A stretch of 40,177 bases of DNA from an uncultured Alphaproteobacteria bacterium (GCA_937919435.1 CALFRR010000211.1:1-40177), one strand, 5' to 3'; numbered from the stretch's first letter, positions 8,063-16,931 are shown. Notes: generated by a model from the letters alone, not told the origin. Numbers and translations are program-made.

Positions 8063-9078
8063 CCTCCCGCGCCGGTGTGGTCTCGGCCGGCTCCTGGCTG
8101 GTCGACCGCAACAAGGCGGTCGATCGCTGGCCGGCGGAGGAAACGGTCGCCGAGATCCTCGACGAACGCCACGAAGGCGGCGGCTCCGGCTTCAACATGG
8201 CGGTCGATCTCGCCCGCCTCGGCCTGCCCGCGCCGATCTGGGCGATGGGACTGGTCGGCGACGACGGCGAGGGCCGGTTCCTGCGCGCCGCCGCCGAGGC
8301 CCGCGGCATCGACACCGGCCGTCTCGCGGTGACCGCCGCGGCCCCGACCTCGGCGACCGACGTGATGTCGTCGGTGGCGACCGGGCGGCGGACCTTCTTC
8401 CATGCCCAGGGGGCGCACGCCCTGATCGGGCCGGAGCACTTCGATTTCGACGGGCTCTCCGCCCGCTTCCTGCATCTCGGCCTTCCCGGCCTGCACCGCC
8501 GGCTCGACGGCCCCTGCGACGGCGAGCCGAACGGCTGGGTGGCGGTGCTGAAGAAGGCCGGCCGGGCCGGCCTCGTCCGCAACCTCGAGGTCGCCTCGAT
8601 CTCGCCGGAGCGGCTCGCCGAAGTGGTCGGGCCCTGTCTGCCGCATCTCGATCTGCTGATCGTCAACGATCGCGAGATCGGCGCCTTCGCCGGCATCGAC
8701 ACGGTTCCCGACGGCCGGACCGACGTCGCCGCCTGTCGCCGGGCGCTCGCCGTGGTCTTGGAGCGCGGCGCGATGGATCTGGCGGTCGCCCATTTCCCGA
8801 GCGGCGCACTGGCGCTCGCCCGCGACGGCACCGCCGCCGAACGGCCGAGCGTGGCGATCCCGCCGTCGGCGATCGTCGGCACCAACGGCGCCGGCGATGC
8901 CTTCGCCTCCGGCGTGCTCTACGCGCTGCACGAGGGGCGGGGGCTCGACGCCGCCCTGGCGCTCGGCCACGCGACCGCCGCGGCGAGCGTCCGGGCGATC
9001 AACACCACCGGTTCGGTCGACCCCGCCGACGCCTGTCTGGCGCTCGCCGACGCCTGGGGCTGGCGCGACGCGCCGTGA
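8059..9078 (+). CDS. PfkB/ribokinase-family carbohydrate kinase
   Basis: The 339-residue protein has both PfkB signatures: an N-terminal glycine-rich segment GGGSGFNMAVDLARLG, and the C-terminal anion-hole/catalytic motif GTNGAGDAFASG with catalytic Asp 280. Family members transfer phosphate from ATP to a sugar or nucleoside. The ATG overlaps the stop of the aldolase (ATGA), so the pair is a coupled unit, and a hairpin at 9085-9106 closes it. The substrate is likely the sugar whose phosphate the aldolase splits. Central insertions such as LHLGLPGLHRR are unlike those of ribokinase itself, so I do not assign a specific activity. Confidence 0.85.
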   Translation: MTSRAGVVSAGSWLVDRNKAVDRWPAEETVAEILDERHEGGGSGFNMAVDLARLGLPAPIWAMGLVGDDGEGRFLRAAAEARGIDTGRLAVTAAAPTSATDVMSSVATGRRTFFHAQGAHALIGPEHFDFDGLSARFLHLGLPGLHRRLDGPCDGEPNGWVAVLKKAGRAGLVRNLEVASISPERLAEVVGPCLPHLDLLIVNDREIGAFAGIDTVPDGRTDVAACRRALAVVLERGAMDLAVAHFPSGALALARDGTAAERPSVAIPPSAIVGTNGAGDAFASGVLYALHEGRGLDAALALGHATAAASVRAINTTGSVDPADACLALADAWGWRDAP

Positions 9079-9084
9079 CGAGGG

Positions 9085-9106
9085 GAGGGCACCTCGCGGT
9101 GCCCTC
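9085..9106 (+). terminator. Hairpin terminator after the aldolase/kinase pair
   Basis: GAGGGCACC, loop TCGC, GGTGCCCTC form a perfect 9-bp stem starting 7 bp after the kinase stop and followed by TT. The T-run is minimal, so termination strength is uncertain. Confidence 0.55.
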
Positions 9107-9171
9107 TTGCGCCCGCCGCCGCGATCGGCCAAGCCTCCGGCGAGACATTCGCCGGCCCGAGGAGACCCGCC

Positions 9172-9858
9172 ATGACCGACGTCGACGCCACCGCCGAGGA
9201 GACCGACGTCCTCGCCCCCGGAACCGTGATCGCGGTGATCGATCCGCTCTGCGGCTGGTGCTGGGGCGCCGCGCCGGCGCTCGACCGGATCGCCGCCGCC
9301 GGCCTGCCGCTGCGCCTGATCGCCTCCGGCCTGTTCATCGGCGATCGCGAGGTGACCGCCGAATTCGCCGGCTACGCCTGGTCGAACGACCGCCGCATCG
9401 CCGAGATGACCGGCCAGCCGTTCACCGAGGTCTATCGCGAGAAGGTGCTCGGCAAGCTCGGTTCGAAGTTCGATTCCGGCCCGGCGACGCTCGCCCTGAC
9501 CGCGGTTCAGCTGCGGGCGCCGGGGCGCGACCTCGCGGTGCTGCATGCGCTGCAGCGGGCCCGCTGGGTCGACGGCCGCGACGTCACCGATCCGGAGGTG
9601 GTCGCCGAGGTGCTGCGCGAGGCGGGGATCGACGAGGAGACGATCGCCGCCTTCCTCGACGAGGAACAGGGGATCATCGACGCGCTCAACGAGCGCGCCG
9701 CCTTCGCCCGCGATCTGATGAGCCATTTCTCCGCCCGCGGCGTGCCGGTCCTGCTGAAGGTGACCGAAGCCGGCGCGATCCGCCTCGACGGTCGGATGCT
9801 GTTCGAAGACGTCGAGGAGATCGTCGCGGCGATCGAGCGGGCGGGCGGGCAGGGGTGA
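9172..9858 (+). CDS. DsbA-family (FrnE-like) thiol oxidoreductase, cytoplasmic
   Basis: The 228-residue protein carries the thioredoxin-fold motif DPLCGWCWG with redox cysteines C27 and C30 near the N terminus. A helical insertion follows, and the late cis-proline region GVPVLLK is present. There is no signal peptide, so it belongs with the cytoplasmic COG3531/FrnE-like branch rather than periplasmic DsbA. Proteins of this group act on thiols or in detoxification, but specific substrates are mostly unknown. It is separated from the kinase by 93 bp with a terminator, so it is probably its own unit. Its stop lies 6 bp from the convergent end of the Lrp-type regulator. Confidence 0.85.
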   Translation: MTDVDATAEETDVLAPGTVIAVIDPLCGWCWGAAPALDRIAAAGLPLRLIASGLFIGDREVTAEFAGYAWSNDRRIAEMTGQPFTEVYREKVLGKLGSKFDSGPATLALTAVQLRAPGRDLAVLHALQRARWVDGRDVTDPEVVAEVLREAGIDEETIAAFLDEEQGIIDALNERAAFARDLMSHFSARGVPVLLKVTEAGAIRLDGRMLFEDVEEIVAAIERAGGQG

Positions 9859-9864
9859 GCGGCT

Positions 9865-10323
9865 TCACACCGGCACGCGCGTCGTCCGCTTGACCGTCCG
9901 GAGGGTCAGTTGCGACTGGACCCGGACCACGCCGGGCAGGCGGGTCAGCACCTCCGAATGGAGCCGCTCGAGATCCGCCATGTCGTGGAAGATCACCCGC
10001 AGCAGATAGTCGGACTGCCCGGCCAGCAGGTGGCATTCCTGGATCTGCGGGACGAGACGGACCTTCGCCTCGAAGGCGTCGAGCCGGTCGCGGTCCTGGC
10101 TGGCGAGCGTGATCGAGACGTAGGCGGTGCCGGCATAGCCCGCCGCCTTCTGGTCGAGCACCAGATGGGTCCCGGCGACCAGCCCGCTCTCCAGCAACAG
10201 GTTGACCCGGCGGAGACAGGCGGACGGCGACAGATGCACGCGCTCGGCGAGATCGGCGTTGCTGAGCCGTCCGTCGGCCTGCAGTTCGGCGAGAATCTGG
10301 CGGTCGCGCTCGTCCAGGATCAT
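9865..10323 (-). CDS. Lrp/AsnC-family regulator, likely of alanine dehydrogenase
   Basis: The 152-residue protein has an N-terminal HTH (DERDRQILAELQADGRLSN, then LSPSACLRRVNLL) and a C-terminal RAM/ligand-binding domain from about residue 65 (LVPQIQECHLLAGQSDYLLRV). These proteins bind an amino acid and act as dimers or octamers on promoters. The ATG at 10323 is used because it is followed at once by DERDRQIL, the normal beginning; a TTG at 10350 would add 9 residues and run through a palindrome. It is divergent from ald, the arrangement seen for AldR-type regulators that sense alanine, so alanine-dependent control of ald is likely. Confidence 0.9.
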   Translation of the reverse strand: MILDERDRQILAELQADGRLSNADLAERVHLSPSACLRRVNLLLESGLVAGTHLVLDQKAAGYAGTAYVSITLASQDRDRLDAFEAKVRLVPQIQECHLLAGQSDYLLRVIFHDMADLERLHSEVLTRLPGVVRVQSQLTLRTVKRTTRVPV

Positions 10324-10331
10324 GGCGCATG

Positions 10332-10345
10332 ATTCTTCGAAGAAT
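10332..10345. promoter_or_regulatory. Palindromic operator for the Lrp-type regulator
   Basis: ATTCTTCGAAGAAT is a perfect 14-bp palindrome 9 bp upstream of the regulator's ATG, within the 159-bp divergent promoter region shared with ald. The segment after it is unusually AT-rich for this genome (AATTTTCAAG…GATAAATCGATTTG). Lrp-family proteins bind such palindromes; this one is placed for autorepression and perhaps control of ald. Confidence 0.5.
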
Positions 10346-10482
10346 TCCAATTTTCAAGCAACGATACTCCGAGATAAATCGATTTGATGTCCGCGTTTCG
10401 CGGGAAATTGTGCATATCCGGGTGCATCATCCGCACAAACTTCGATCGGAAGCCCGGTCGATCCCGTCTCGGAGAACCTCTC

Positions 10483-11601
10483 ATGCGCATCGGTGTGCCG
10501 AAGGAGATCAAGGATCACGAGGACCGGGTCGGCCTCGTCCCGGCGTCCGTCGCCGAACTCGTCGCCCATCGCCACGAGGTGCTGATCGAAGCCGGGGCCG
10601 GCCGCGGCGCCGGCATCGCCGACGCCGACTTCCTGAAGGCCGGCGCGAAGCTGGTCGAAGGGCCCGACGCGATCTGGTCGACCGCCGAGATGGTGGTCAA
10701 GGTCAAGGAGCCGCTGGCGATCGAGCGGGCGAAGCTCTCCGCCGGCCAGGTGCTGTTCACCTACCTCCATCTCGCTCCCGATCCCGAACAGACCCGCGAT
10801 CTCATCGCCTCCGGTGCCACCTGCATCGCCTACGAGACGGTGACCTCGCCGCACGGTGGCCTGCCGCTGCTCACCCCGATGTCGGAGGTCGCCGGCCGGA
10901 TGGCGATCCAGGTCGGGGCGCACGCGCTGGAGAACGCCGGCGGCGGCCGCGGCATCCTGCTCGGCGGCGTGCCCGGTGTCGCTCCGGCGACGGTGGTGAT
11001 CCTCGGCGGCGGCGTCGCCGGTACCCATGCGGCGACCATCGCCCTCGGCATGGGCACCGACGTCACCGTCGTCGACCGGTCCGCCGAGGCGCTGCGCCGG
11101 CTCTCCGCCCAGTTCGGTCCGAGTCTGAAGACCGCCTTCTCGACCCGCGACACCGTCGCGGCACTGGTCGCCGGTGCCGATCTGGTGATCGGTACGGTGC
11201 TGGTGCCTGGCGCCGAGACGCCGAAGCTGGTCACCCGGGCGATGCTCTCGACGATGAAGCCCGGCTCGGTGATCGTCGACGTCGCCATCGATCAGGGCGG
11301 CTCGACCGAGACCTCCCACGCCACCACCCATTCGAACCCGACCTATGTGGTCGACGGCGTCGTCCACTACTGCGTCGCCAACATGCCCGGCGGCGTCGCC
11401 CGCACCTCGACCTTCGCGCTGGCCAACGCCACTCTTCCGTTCGCCGTGGCGCTCGCCGACAAGGGCTGGCGCCGGGCGCTGGCCGAGGATCAGCATCTCG
11501 CCGCCGGTCTCAACGTCCACGCCGGCCGGGTCACCCATCCGGCGGTCGCCGCGGCACTCGGCCACGAGCTCCTGCCGGTCGCCGACGCTCTGAAGATCTG
11601 A
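10483..11601 (+). CDS. ald: Alanine dehydrogenase
   Basis: The 372-residue protein matches the usual length of Ald (about 371). It catalyses NAD-dependent reversible conversion of L-alanine to pyruvate and ammonia in the cytoplasm. The N terminus MRIGVPKEIKDHEDRVGLVP and the LLTPMSEVAGRMAIQVGA segment are signature regions. The Rossmann motif VVILGGGVAGTHAA follows, then GSVIVDVAIDQGGSTET and CVANMPGGVARTST near the end. The ATG at 10483 is preceded by GGAGA; an upstream ATG at 10384 would add an unrelated 33-residue extension. The divergent Lrp-type gene is its likely regulator, and a strong hairpin follows at 11632-11666. Confidence 0.97.
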   Translation: MRIGVPKEIKDHEDRVGLVPASVAELVAHRHEVLIEAGAGRGAGIADADFLKAGAKLVEGPDAIWSTAEMVVKVKEPLAIERAKLSAGQVLFTYLHLAPDPEQTRDLIASGATCIAYETVTSPHGGLPLLTPMSEVAGRMAIQVGAHALENAGGGRGILLGGVPGVAPATVVILGGGVAGTHAATIALGMGTDVTVVDRSAEALRRLSAQFGPSLKTAFSTRDTVAALVAGADLVIGTVLVPGAETPKLVTRAMLSTMKPGSVIVDVAIDQGGSTETSHATTHSNPTYVVDGVVHYCVANMPGGVARTSTFALANATLPFAVALADKGWRRALAEDQHLAAGLNVHAGRVTHPAVAAALGHELLPVADALKI

Positions 11602-11631
11602 CCGCGGCCGCCTCCCGGCCGTGATCACCGC

Positions 11632-11666
11632 TCGACCCCGCGGCATTGCCCCTGCCGCGGGGTCGA
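11632..11666. terminator. Strong bidirectional hairpin between ald and the polysaccharide cluster
   Basis: TCGACCCCGCGGCA, loop TTGCCCC, TGCCGCGGGGTCGA give a perfect 14-bp stem between two convergent genes. No T-run follows on either strand, but the position between converging stops makes a shared terminator likely. Confidence 0.65.
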
Positions 11667-11715
11667 TGCACGTCGGGGGGAGGGGAGGGAGCGCACCGGG
11701 CCGTTCGGCCGGGCG

Positions 11716-12765
11716 TCACTCGGAGAACGGAGCCAGCCGTTCGATCAGCGCCTCGCGATCGGTCTCGGCGGCGCGGTTCCAGCGGGCGATGTTGCCCATC
11801 GCATCGGCGGCGGCGAGGACGAAGGCGTCGGGGCGCGACACCAGCGCGTTGATCGCGCCCGCCGCGGCGGCCGGATCGGCCGGATCGACGAACCGGCCGG
11901 AGGTTCCCAGCACTTCGCGGAACACCGGCTTGTCGGGAGCGACCACCGGCAGCCCGGCGTACTGCGCTTCGAGCAGCGGCAGGCCGAGCCCCTCGTCGTG
12001 CGAGGTGGAGACGAAGACATGGGCCGCGGCGAGCAGTTCGCGCACCTCGTGCGGTTCCCGGTAGCCGTGCAGGATCACCCCCGGCCGCCCCGCCAGCCGT
12101 TCGGCCTCCCCGCCCCAGCCGGCGCGGCCGACGACGTGGAGATGCGCGTCCCAACCCCAGGCCTCGCGCAGCCTGCGGACGATGTCGGCGGCGGCGACGA
12201 GGTTCTTGCGGGGCTCCACCGTGCCGAGCGCGATCAGGTCGAGCCGGCCGCCGCGCTCCACCCGGCGCCGCGTGGCGGCCCGGGCCGAGGCTTCCGCGCC
12301 GATCTCGAAGACGTCGCGGACCCGCGGTCGGTAGAGGCTGATCTCGGCGTCCGGCCGGCAGAAACCGCGCAGTTCTCCGGCGGTGGTCTGCGAATTGACC
12401 AGGAACCACGGCAGCCGCGACACCGCCCGGCGGAAGGCGGGGGCCATGTAGAGCGCGGCGCGGCGCTTCAGGTCCTGCGGCCGGGTGAGCAGGAAGCAGT
12501 CGTGGACATAGGCGATCACTCGCCGACCGAACAGCGACGCGGGAATCGACGGCGGAAAGCCGGAGGCGAGCAGGATCGCCTTGGGATCGAGGGCGAGGCG
12601 CAGCGGGATCCCGATCTGCTGGGCGAGGATCAGCCCGAGGGTGCCGTGCGAGCGGATCGCCCGGGTCTTCAGGGGCGCCAGCGCCGCCGGCCCGAACAGC
12701 TCCATGGTGATCCGCTCGATGCCGGTCATCGTCCGGCCGAGATGGGTCTCGTCGACCAGGATCAT
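11716..12765 (-). CDS. Glycosyltransferase family 4 (exopolysaccharide)
   Basis: The 349-residue protein is a GT-B fold transferase of the GT4 type. The C-terminal half carries ALGTVEPRKNL, GYREPHEVRELLAAA and the E-x7-E donor-site region HDEGLGLPLLEAQYAGLPVV. No signal peptide is seen; it should work at the cytoplasmic face on a lipid-linked repeat unit. Its ATG overlaps the stop of the Wzz-like gene (ATGA), so both are co-translated from one transcript. An N terminus of ILVDETHLGRTMTGIERI is common in GT4 enzymes of polysaccharide clusters. The sugar transferred cannot be read from the sequence. Confidence 0.87.
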   Translation of the reverse strand: MILVDETHLGRTMTGIERITMELFGPAALAPLKTRAIRSHGTLGLILAQQIGIPLRLALDPKAILLASGFPPSIPASLFGRRVIAYVHDCFLLTRPQDLKRRAALYMAPAFRRAVSRLPWFLVNSQTTAGELRGFCRPDAEISLYRPRVRDVFEIGAEASARAATRRRVERGGRLDLIALGTVEPRKNLVAAADIVRRLREAWGWDAHLHVVGRAGWGGEAERLAGRPGVILHGYREPHEVRELLAAAHVFVSTSHDEGLGLPLLEAQYAGLPVVAPDKPVFREVLGTSGRFVDPADPAAAAGAINALVSRPDAFVLAAADAMGNIARWNRAAETDREALIERLAPFSE

Positions 12766-15431
12766 GCCGACGTCTCTCCCCGTCCGACCGGGTTGCGCCG
12801 CAGGCGTCGGCCGCCGCCGCGGGCCGGCCGCTCGACCGCCGCGCCGGACAGCGCCAGGGCGAGGATCCGGTCGAAGCTCGGCAACAGGCCGCTCATCACT
12901 TCGACGTCGTGCTCGAGCTTCGGATCGGCGAGCCGTTCCGCCTCGGCGATCATCACCAGCCGGTCGACGCTTTCGGCGACGTCGAACAGCAGCGCGGCGC
13001 TCGGCTCGCTGCCGAGGTGGACCAGCACCCGGCCGTGGTCGCGCAGGGCGGCACCGACGAACCGGCCGACCATGTCGGCCGGCGCATCGATCGAGCCGCG
13101 GGCGAGCACCACCTCGTGCCCGTCGACGTGCACCTCGAAATCGCCGAACTCGAGCAGCCGATCGGGACCGGCGAGCCGCGGTGCCGCATCGAACACGGCG
13201 GCGAACGGCGTCTCGCCCTCCGCGAAGTCGAGGATCAGGCTCGGCCGCCCGGCGGCGGTCTCGGCACGCGCGAGGCCGTAGCAGAGCGCCGCCGAGATCG
13301 AGGCGGGCATCGTGTCGGCGAACACCAGACAGGCGGAGGGCTTCTCGCCGAAGCCGAGTTCCCCGGCGAGCCGGCCGAGCATGGCGAGCCCGGCCCGATC
13401 GACCTCGCCGTCGGCGGTCTCGACCAGGGCGCCGTCGACGCCGGTCCCCGGGCCGGCCGGCCGACCGAGCCGGGCGACGCGCTCCGGCAGCAGCACCAGA
13501 TCGATGCGCCGCGGCAGATCGGTCCGCGACGCCGTCCGGGCGGCGGGCGTCGCCGTGACCGTCGGGTCGGCGGACACCGGAGCGGCGGAGACGGCGGGAG
13601 CCGGGGAGGGCGCCTCGGCGGCGGCCGGCGCCTCGGCGACCGGTGGCGGGACCGCCGCGACCGTCTCGTGGGGCTTCGCGGCGAGCGGAGCGATCTCTTC
13701 CGGCATCGGTTCGCCGGCCGCATCGGCCCGGTCGACCACCTCCACGTCGTCCGCCGCGACGGTCTCCGAGACCGGCGGCGGCACCTCGGCCGGCGTCTCG
13801 GCGGCGGTCCCGGCCGGCGGCGCGACGACCGGCGGCGGCACCGGAACGGGCGGCTTCGCCTTCTCGTGCACTTCGGCGAAACGGACGTGGCCGTTGGTCG
13901 ACTGGAGATGAACCTTCTCGTTCGGGGCGACCCGGTGCAGCTCCGGAGCGACGTCGTCGAGCGGCGCGGGGGCGTCCGTCGTCGCGCGCGCCCCGTCGGT
14001 GCGACCGGGAGCCGTCGCCACGCCGTCCGTGGGCGCCTCCACGACCGCCGACCGGCCGGTCAGCGCCGCACGACCCCGGTAGAGGGCGAGCGAAAGACCG
14101 CAGCCGAGGCCGGCGACTCCGGCGAGCGCCAGTGCCAGGGTGACCCGCGGCGAGAACGGCTTCAGCGGCACCTGGGCCGGAGAGACCACCACCGCGTCGG
14201 AGACCTGGGTCTTCTTCTGGAGATTGGTCTCTTCCATCCGGCTGACGAAGCTCTTGTAGAGCTCGCGCCGGGCGTTGGCCTCGTTGACCAACTCCTGCAG
14301 CGCCACCGTCGCCTGGGACGTGTCGGCGAGCCGCGCCTGGGCTCGTTCGACGTTGCGGCGCAGATTGTCCTCGTTGGCTCGGGCGATCTGGTGGTCGACC
14401 TCGGCGGTGGCGACCAGCGACTTCAGCTCGTCCTTGACCAGGGCGCGGGCCCGCTCCAGGTCGGTCACCGCCGCCTGGGTGCGCGGATGGCGCGGGCCGA
14501 ACAGCTGTTCGACCTCGGTCTTGCGCCGTTCGGCGGTGGCGACGTCGAGCCGGAGCCGCGAGATCACCGCCGCACCGGCGCCGTCGGACTGTCCGATCGA
14601 ATCGATGTCGCCGTTGCGCATCGCCTGCCGCAGATGTTCGAAGCGCTCGCGCGCCTCCTGCGTCCGGGTCCGCGCGGCGATCAGGTTCTCGTTCGACTGG
14701 CGCAGCGTCTCCTCGTCCACCAGACTGCCGCGGGTGGTGGCGATGCCGTTGACGCGCTTGTATTCTTCGACCTTGGCCTCGGCCTGCTGCATCTTGCGGC
14801 GCATCTCGTCGACCTGGGCGGCGAGCAGCCGGTTGGCCTGTTCGATCTGTTCGACCTTGGCGTGGGCGAGGCTCTCGACGAAGGCGTCGGCGACCGCCCG
14901 GCTGAGGCGTGCCGCCTTCTCCGGATCGCGCGAGGTCACCGCGACGTCGATCAGGCTGTTCTCCTTCGGCCGTTCGACCACGATCATCTCGGCGAGGCCG
15001 CGGATCGCCCGGTCGCGTCCCGGATCGCCCGCCCCGGCGGCCGGTGTCACGACGCCGTCGTCGGTCTTCGCCGGGCCGACCACCTCGGGATCGTCGGCGA
15101 GCTGCTCGCGTTCGACGACGAGAGCCAGCGTCGGGCGGGCCTTGACCAGTTCGACCCGCGTCTCGACCCAGCCGAGTTCGACCGAACCGGCGGTGCGGGA
15201 GAGGTCGTTGCCGACGATCTGTTTGTCGCGCGGGTCGAGCAGCACCCGGGTCTGGGCCCGCCAGGTCTTCGGCGTGGTCGCCACATAGGCCACGGCACCG
15301 CCGACGAACAGGACGAGGACCGCCAGCACCACGAACCACTGGCGCGCCAGGATGCGCAGGACGCCGGCGAGATCGACGCCGTCGTCGACGCTCGTGGCCG
15401 CCGGATGCCGTCCCGCCCCCTGCTCCGCCAT
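12762..15431 (-). CDS. Wzz/GumC-like chain-length determinant fused to a Walker-less BY-kinase-like domain
   Basis: The 889-residue protein starts with a Wzz domain and first membrane helix (about 33-52). A long periplasmic coiled-coil region follows (about 185-400), then the proline-rich segment SPAQVPLKPFSPR and a second helix (about 430-450). This is the polysaccharide co-polymerase that sets chain length and bridges to the outer-membrane channel. After the second helix come about 180 residues of Pro/Ala/Glu-rich linker, then a folded domain (about 680-865) with the strand-loop-helix layout of bacterial tyrosine kinases. Where BY-kinases have PGEGKST the sequence is TMPASIS (708-714), and the Walker A' LLVDAD is LILDFA, so ATP binding appears lost. 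No C-terminal tyrosine cluster is present. The start at 15431 is chosen because it places the Wzz helix normally; the frame extends upstream without protein-like sequence. Confidence 0.85.
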   Translation of the reverse strand: MAEQGAGRHPAATSVDDGVDLAGVLRILARQWFVVLAVLVLFVGGAVAYVATTPKTWRAQTRVLLDPRDKQIVGNDLSRTAGSVELGWVETRVELVKARPTLALVVEREQLADDPEVVGPAKTDDGVVTPAAGAGDPGRDRAIRGLAEMIVVERPKENSLIDVAVTSRDPEKAARLSRAVADAFVESLAHAKVEQIEQANRLLAAQVDEMRRKMQQAEAKVEEYKRVNGIATTRGSLVDEETLRQSNENLIAARTRTQEARERFEHLRQAMRNGDIDSIGQSDGAGAAVISRLRLDVATAERRKTEVEQLFGPRHPRTQAAVTDLERARALVKDELKSLVATAEVDHQIARANEDNLRRNVERAQARLADTSQATVALQELVNEANARRELYKSFVSRMEETNLQKKTQVSDAVVVSPAQVPLKPFSPRVTLALALAGVAGLGCGLSLALYRGRAALTGRSAVVEAPTDGVATAPGRTDGARATTDAPAPLDDVAPELHRVAPNEKVHLQSTNGHVRFAEVHEKAKPPVPVPPPVVAPPAGTAAETPAEVPPPVSETVAADDVEVVDRADAAGEPMPEEIAPLAAKPHETVAAVPPPVAEAPAAAEAPSPAPAVSAAPVSADPTVTATPAARTASRTDLPRRIDLVLLPERVARLGRPAGPGTGVDGALVETADGEVDRAGLAMLGRLAGELGFGEKPSACLVFADTMPASISAALCYGLARAETAAGRPSLILDFAEGETPFAAVFDAAPRLAGPDRLLEFGDFEVHVDGHEVVLARGSIDAPADMVGRFVGAALRDHGRVLVHLGSEPSAALLFDVAESVDRLVMIAEAERLADPKLEHDVEVMSGLLPSFDRILALALSGAAVERPARGGGRRLRRNPVGRGETSA

Positions 15432-15836
15432 CGCCCTGCCGTTTCTCGCCCGCACTCGTTTCGCCCGGCGGGGTCGTCGAACGACCCGCCGGTGCCGCCC
15501 TCCGACGGCGCCGGTGGCCGCCCCGACGCGGGCGAGCCGGAACGGCGGCAACCGTGCGTCCCCGCCTCCAACAAGACGGGAAAGCGCTTAACGAAGCCTA
15601 AATCATGTGGGGGGAAACGGAAACCATGAGATGTCGTGCCGCACCGCGAATGCGCGTGGAGATGGTGGCGAGGTCGTCGCCTTGCGCCGAAGTGTCGCCC
15701 AACCGGACCGCCGGGTTCCGGCTTCGTCGACGGCCGGCGGGTGACACCTCGTTCATCGTCGCCCTATAGTGTCGCGGCGATCGATTTTCCCGTTTCGTGT
15801 TCGTCACGTCTCAGCCGTCGGTGTGCCGGTCGTTCC
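15432..15836. other. Divergent promoter region between the Wzz-like and GT4 genes
   Basis: This 405-bp region separates the two transcription units of the polysaccharide cluster and has no protein-like frame. On the plus strand CCCTATAGTG (about 15760) is a possible -10 for the GT4 gene. On the minus strand TTAAGCGCTTTC carries a small AAGCGCTT palindrome upstream of the Wzz-like gene. Neither is firm. Confidence 0.4.
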
Positions 15837-16931
15837 ATGGCAGACAGAGAGCCGCTCGACATTCTTCTGACCACGCGCGCGACCGGCGAGGGCGGGGCGG
15901 AGCGCGTGTGGTCGACGGTGGCCGCCGGTCTGGCGGCGCGCGGCGACCGAGTGACCCTGGCCGTCGACCGGCCGTCGCCGGAAGGCGTGACCGGTGTCGA
16001 CGTCGAAGTGATCGGCGGCGGCTTCGTCGAGGGAGTCCGCGGCCTCGTCCGCCTGCTGCGCCGGACGCGGCCGTCGATCGCCATGGCGGCGACCTCGGGA
16101 TCGTGCTCCAAACTGGTGTTGGCGGCGCTCCTCGCCGGAACCGGCACGCCTCTGGTGCTCTCCTATCACGGTTACGAGGAGTACAGGACCGGCAAGCTCG
16201 CCGCCGCCGCCTATTGGGGGCTGCCGTTGTTCGGCCGGCTGGCGGCGCGCATCGTCGCCGTCTCCGACGGCCTCGCCGAGGCCCTGGTGACCCGCTGGGG
16301 AGCGCCGCGGGCCCGGACCCTGCGCATCTACAATCCGGTCGCCATCGATCTCGCCGCGGCGAAGGCCGGCGCCGGAGATCCCGCCGAGCGGGCGCCGGTG
16401 GTCCTGGCGGTCGGCCGGCTGTCGCCGGAGAAGGGGATGGTCGATCTGGTCGAGGCCTTCGCCCTGGTCGATCGGCCTGAGGCCCGGTTGGTGCTGCTCG
16501 GCGGCGGTCCTCAGCAGACGGTGCTGGAGAATCTGATCGCCGACCGCGGGCTCGGCGGGCGGGTCGAGCTGGTCGGTTGGCGGGCCGATCCGACCCCCTG
16601 GTACCGGGCGGCGCGGCTGGTCGCGATTCCCTCGCGGACCGAAGCCTTCGGCATGGTGGTGGTGGAGGCGCTGGCCCACGGACTGCCGGTCGTCTCGACG
16701 CGCTGCGGCGGCCCGGTGGAGATCCTCGACGGCGGCCGATGGGGCCGGCTGGTCGAGATCGGCGATCCGCGGGCGATGGCCGCGGCGATCGAGGCCGGGC
16801 TCGACGACCCCGGCGATCCCGCCGAGCGTTTCGTCCGGGCGGCGGAGTTCTCCGCCGAGATCGGCATCGCCCGTTGGGCGGAGCTGGTCGACGAGGTGGT
16901 CGGCGAGGCTCGGGCGCGACGCGGCGGCTGA
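15837..16931 (+). CDS. Glycosyltransferase family 4 (exopolysaccharide)
   Basis: The 364-residue GT-B protein has an N-terminal half beginning ILLTTRATGEGGAERVWSTV, the GGAE acceptor-domain pattern common in GT4 enzymes. Its C-terminal half holds AVGRLSPEKGMVDLVEAF, LLGGGP and the E-x7-E segment TEAFGMVVVEALAHGLPVV. The ATG at 15837 is adopted because the GT fold begins there; upstream in-frame sequence is not protein-like. It points away from the Wzz-like gene and converges on the WecG-type gene with 37 bp between stops. It probably adds one sugar to the repeat unit. Confidence 0.88.
   Translation: MADREPLDILLTTRATGEGGAERVWSTVAAGLAARGDRVTLAVDRPSPEGVTGVDVEVIGGGFVEGVRGLVRLLRRTRPSIAMAATSGSCSKLVLAALLAGTGTPLVLSYHGYEEYRTGKLAAAAYWGLPLFGRLAARIVAVSDGLAEALVTRWGAPRARTLRIYNPVAIDLAAAKAGAGDPAERAPVVLAVGRLSPEKGMVDLVEAFALVDRPEARLVLLGGGPQQTVLENLIADRGLGGRVELVGWRADPTPWYRAARLVAIPSRTEAFGMVVVEALAHGLPVVSTRCGGPVEILDGGRWGRLVEIGDPRAMAAAIEAGLDDPGDPAERFVRAAEFSAEIGIARWAELVDEVVGEARARRGG

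Noticed and set aside
12909..15629. 906-codon open frame on the plus strand opposite the Wzz-like gene
   Set aside because: Shadow of a GC-rich gene; translation is Arg/Gly/Asp-rich without any domain.
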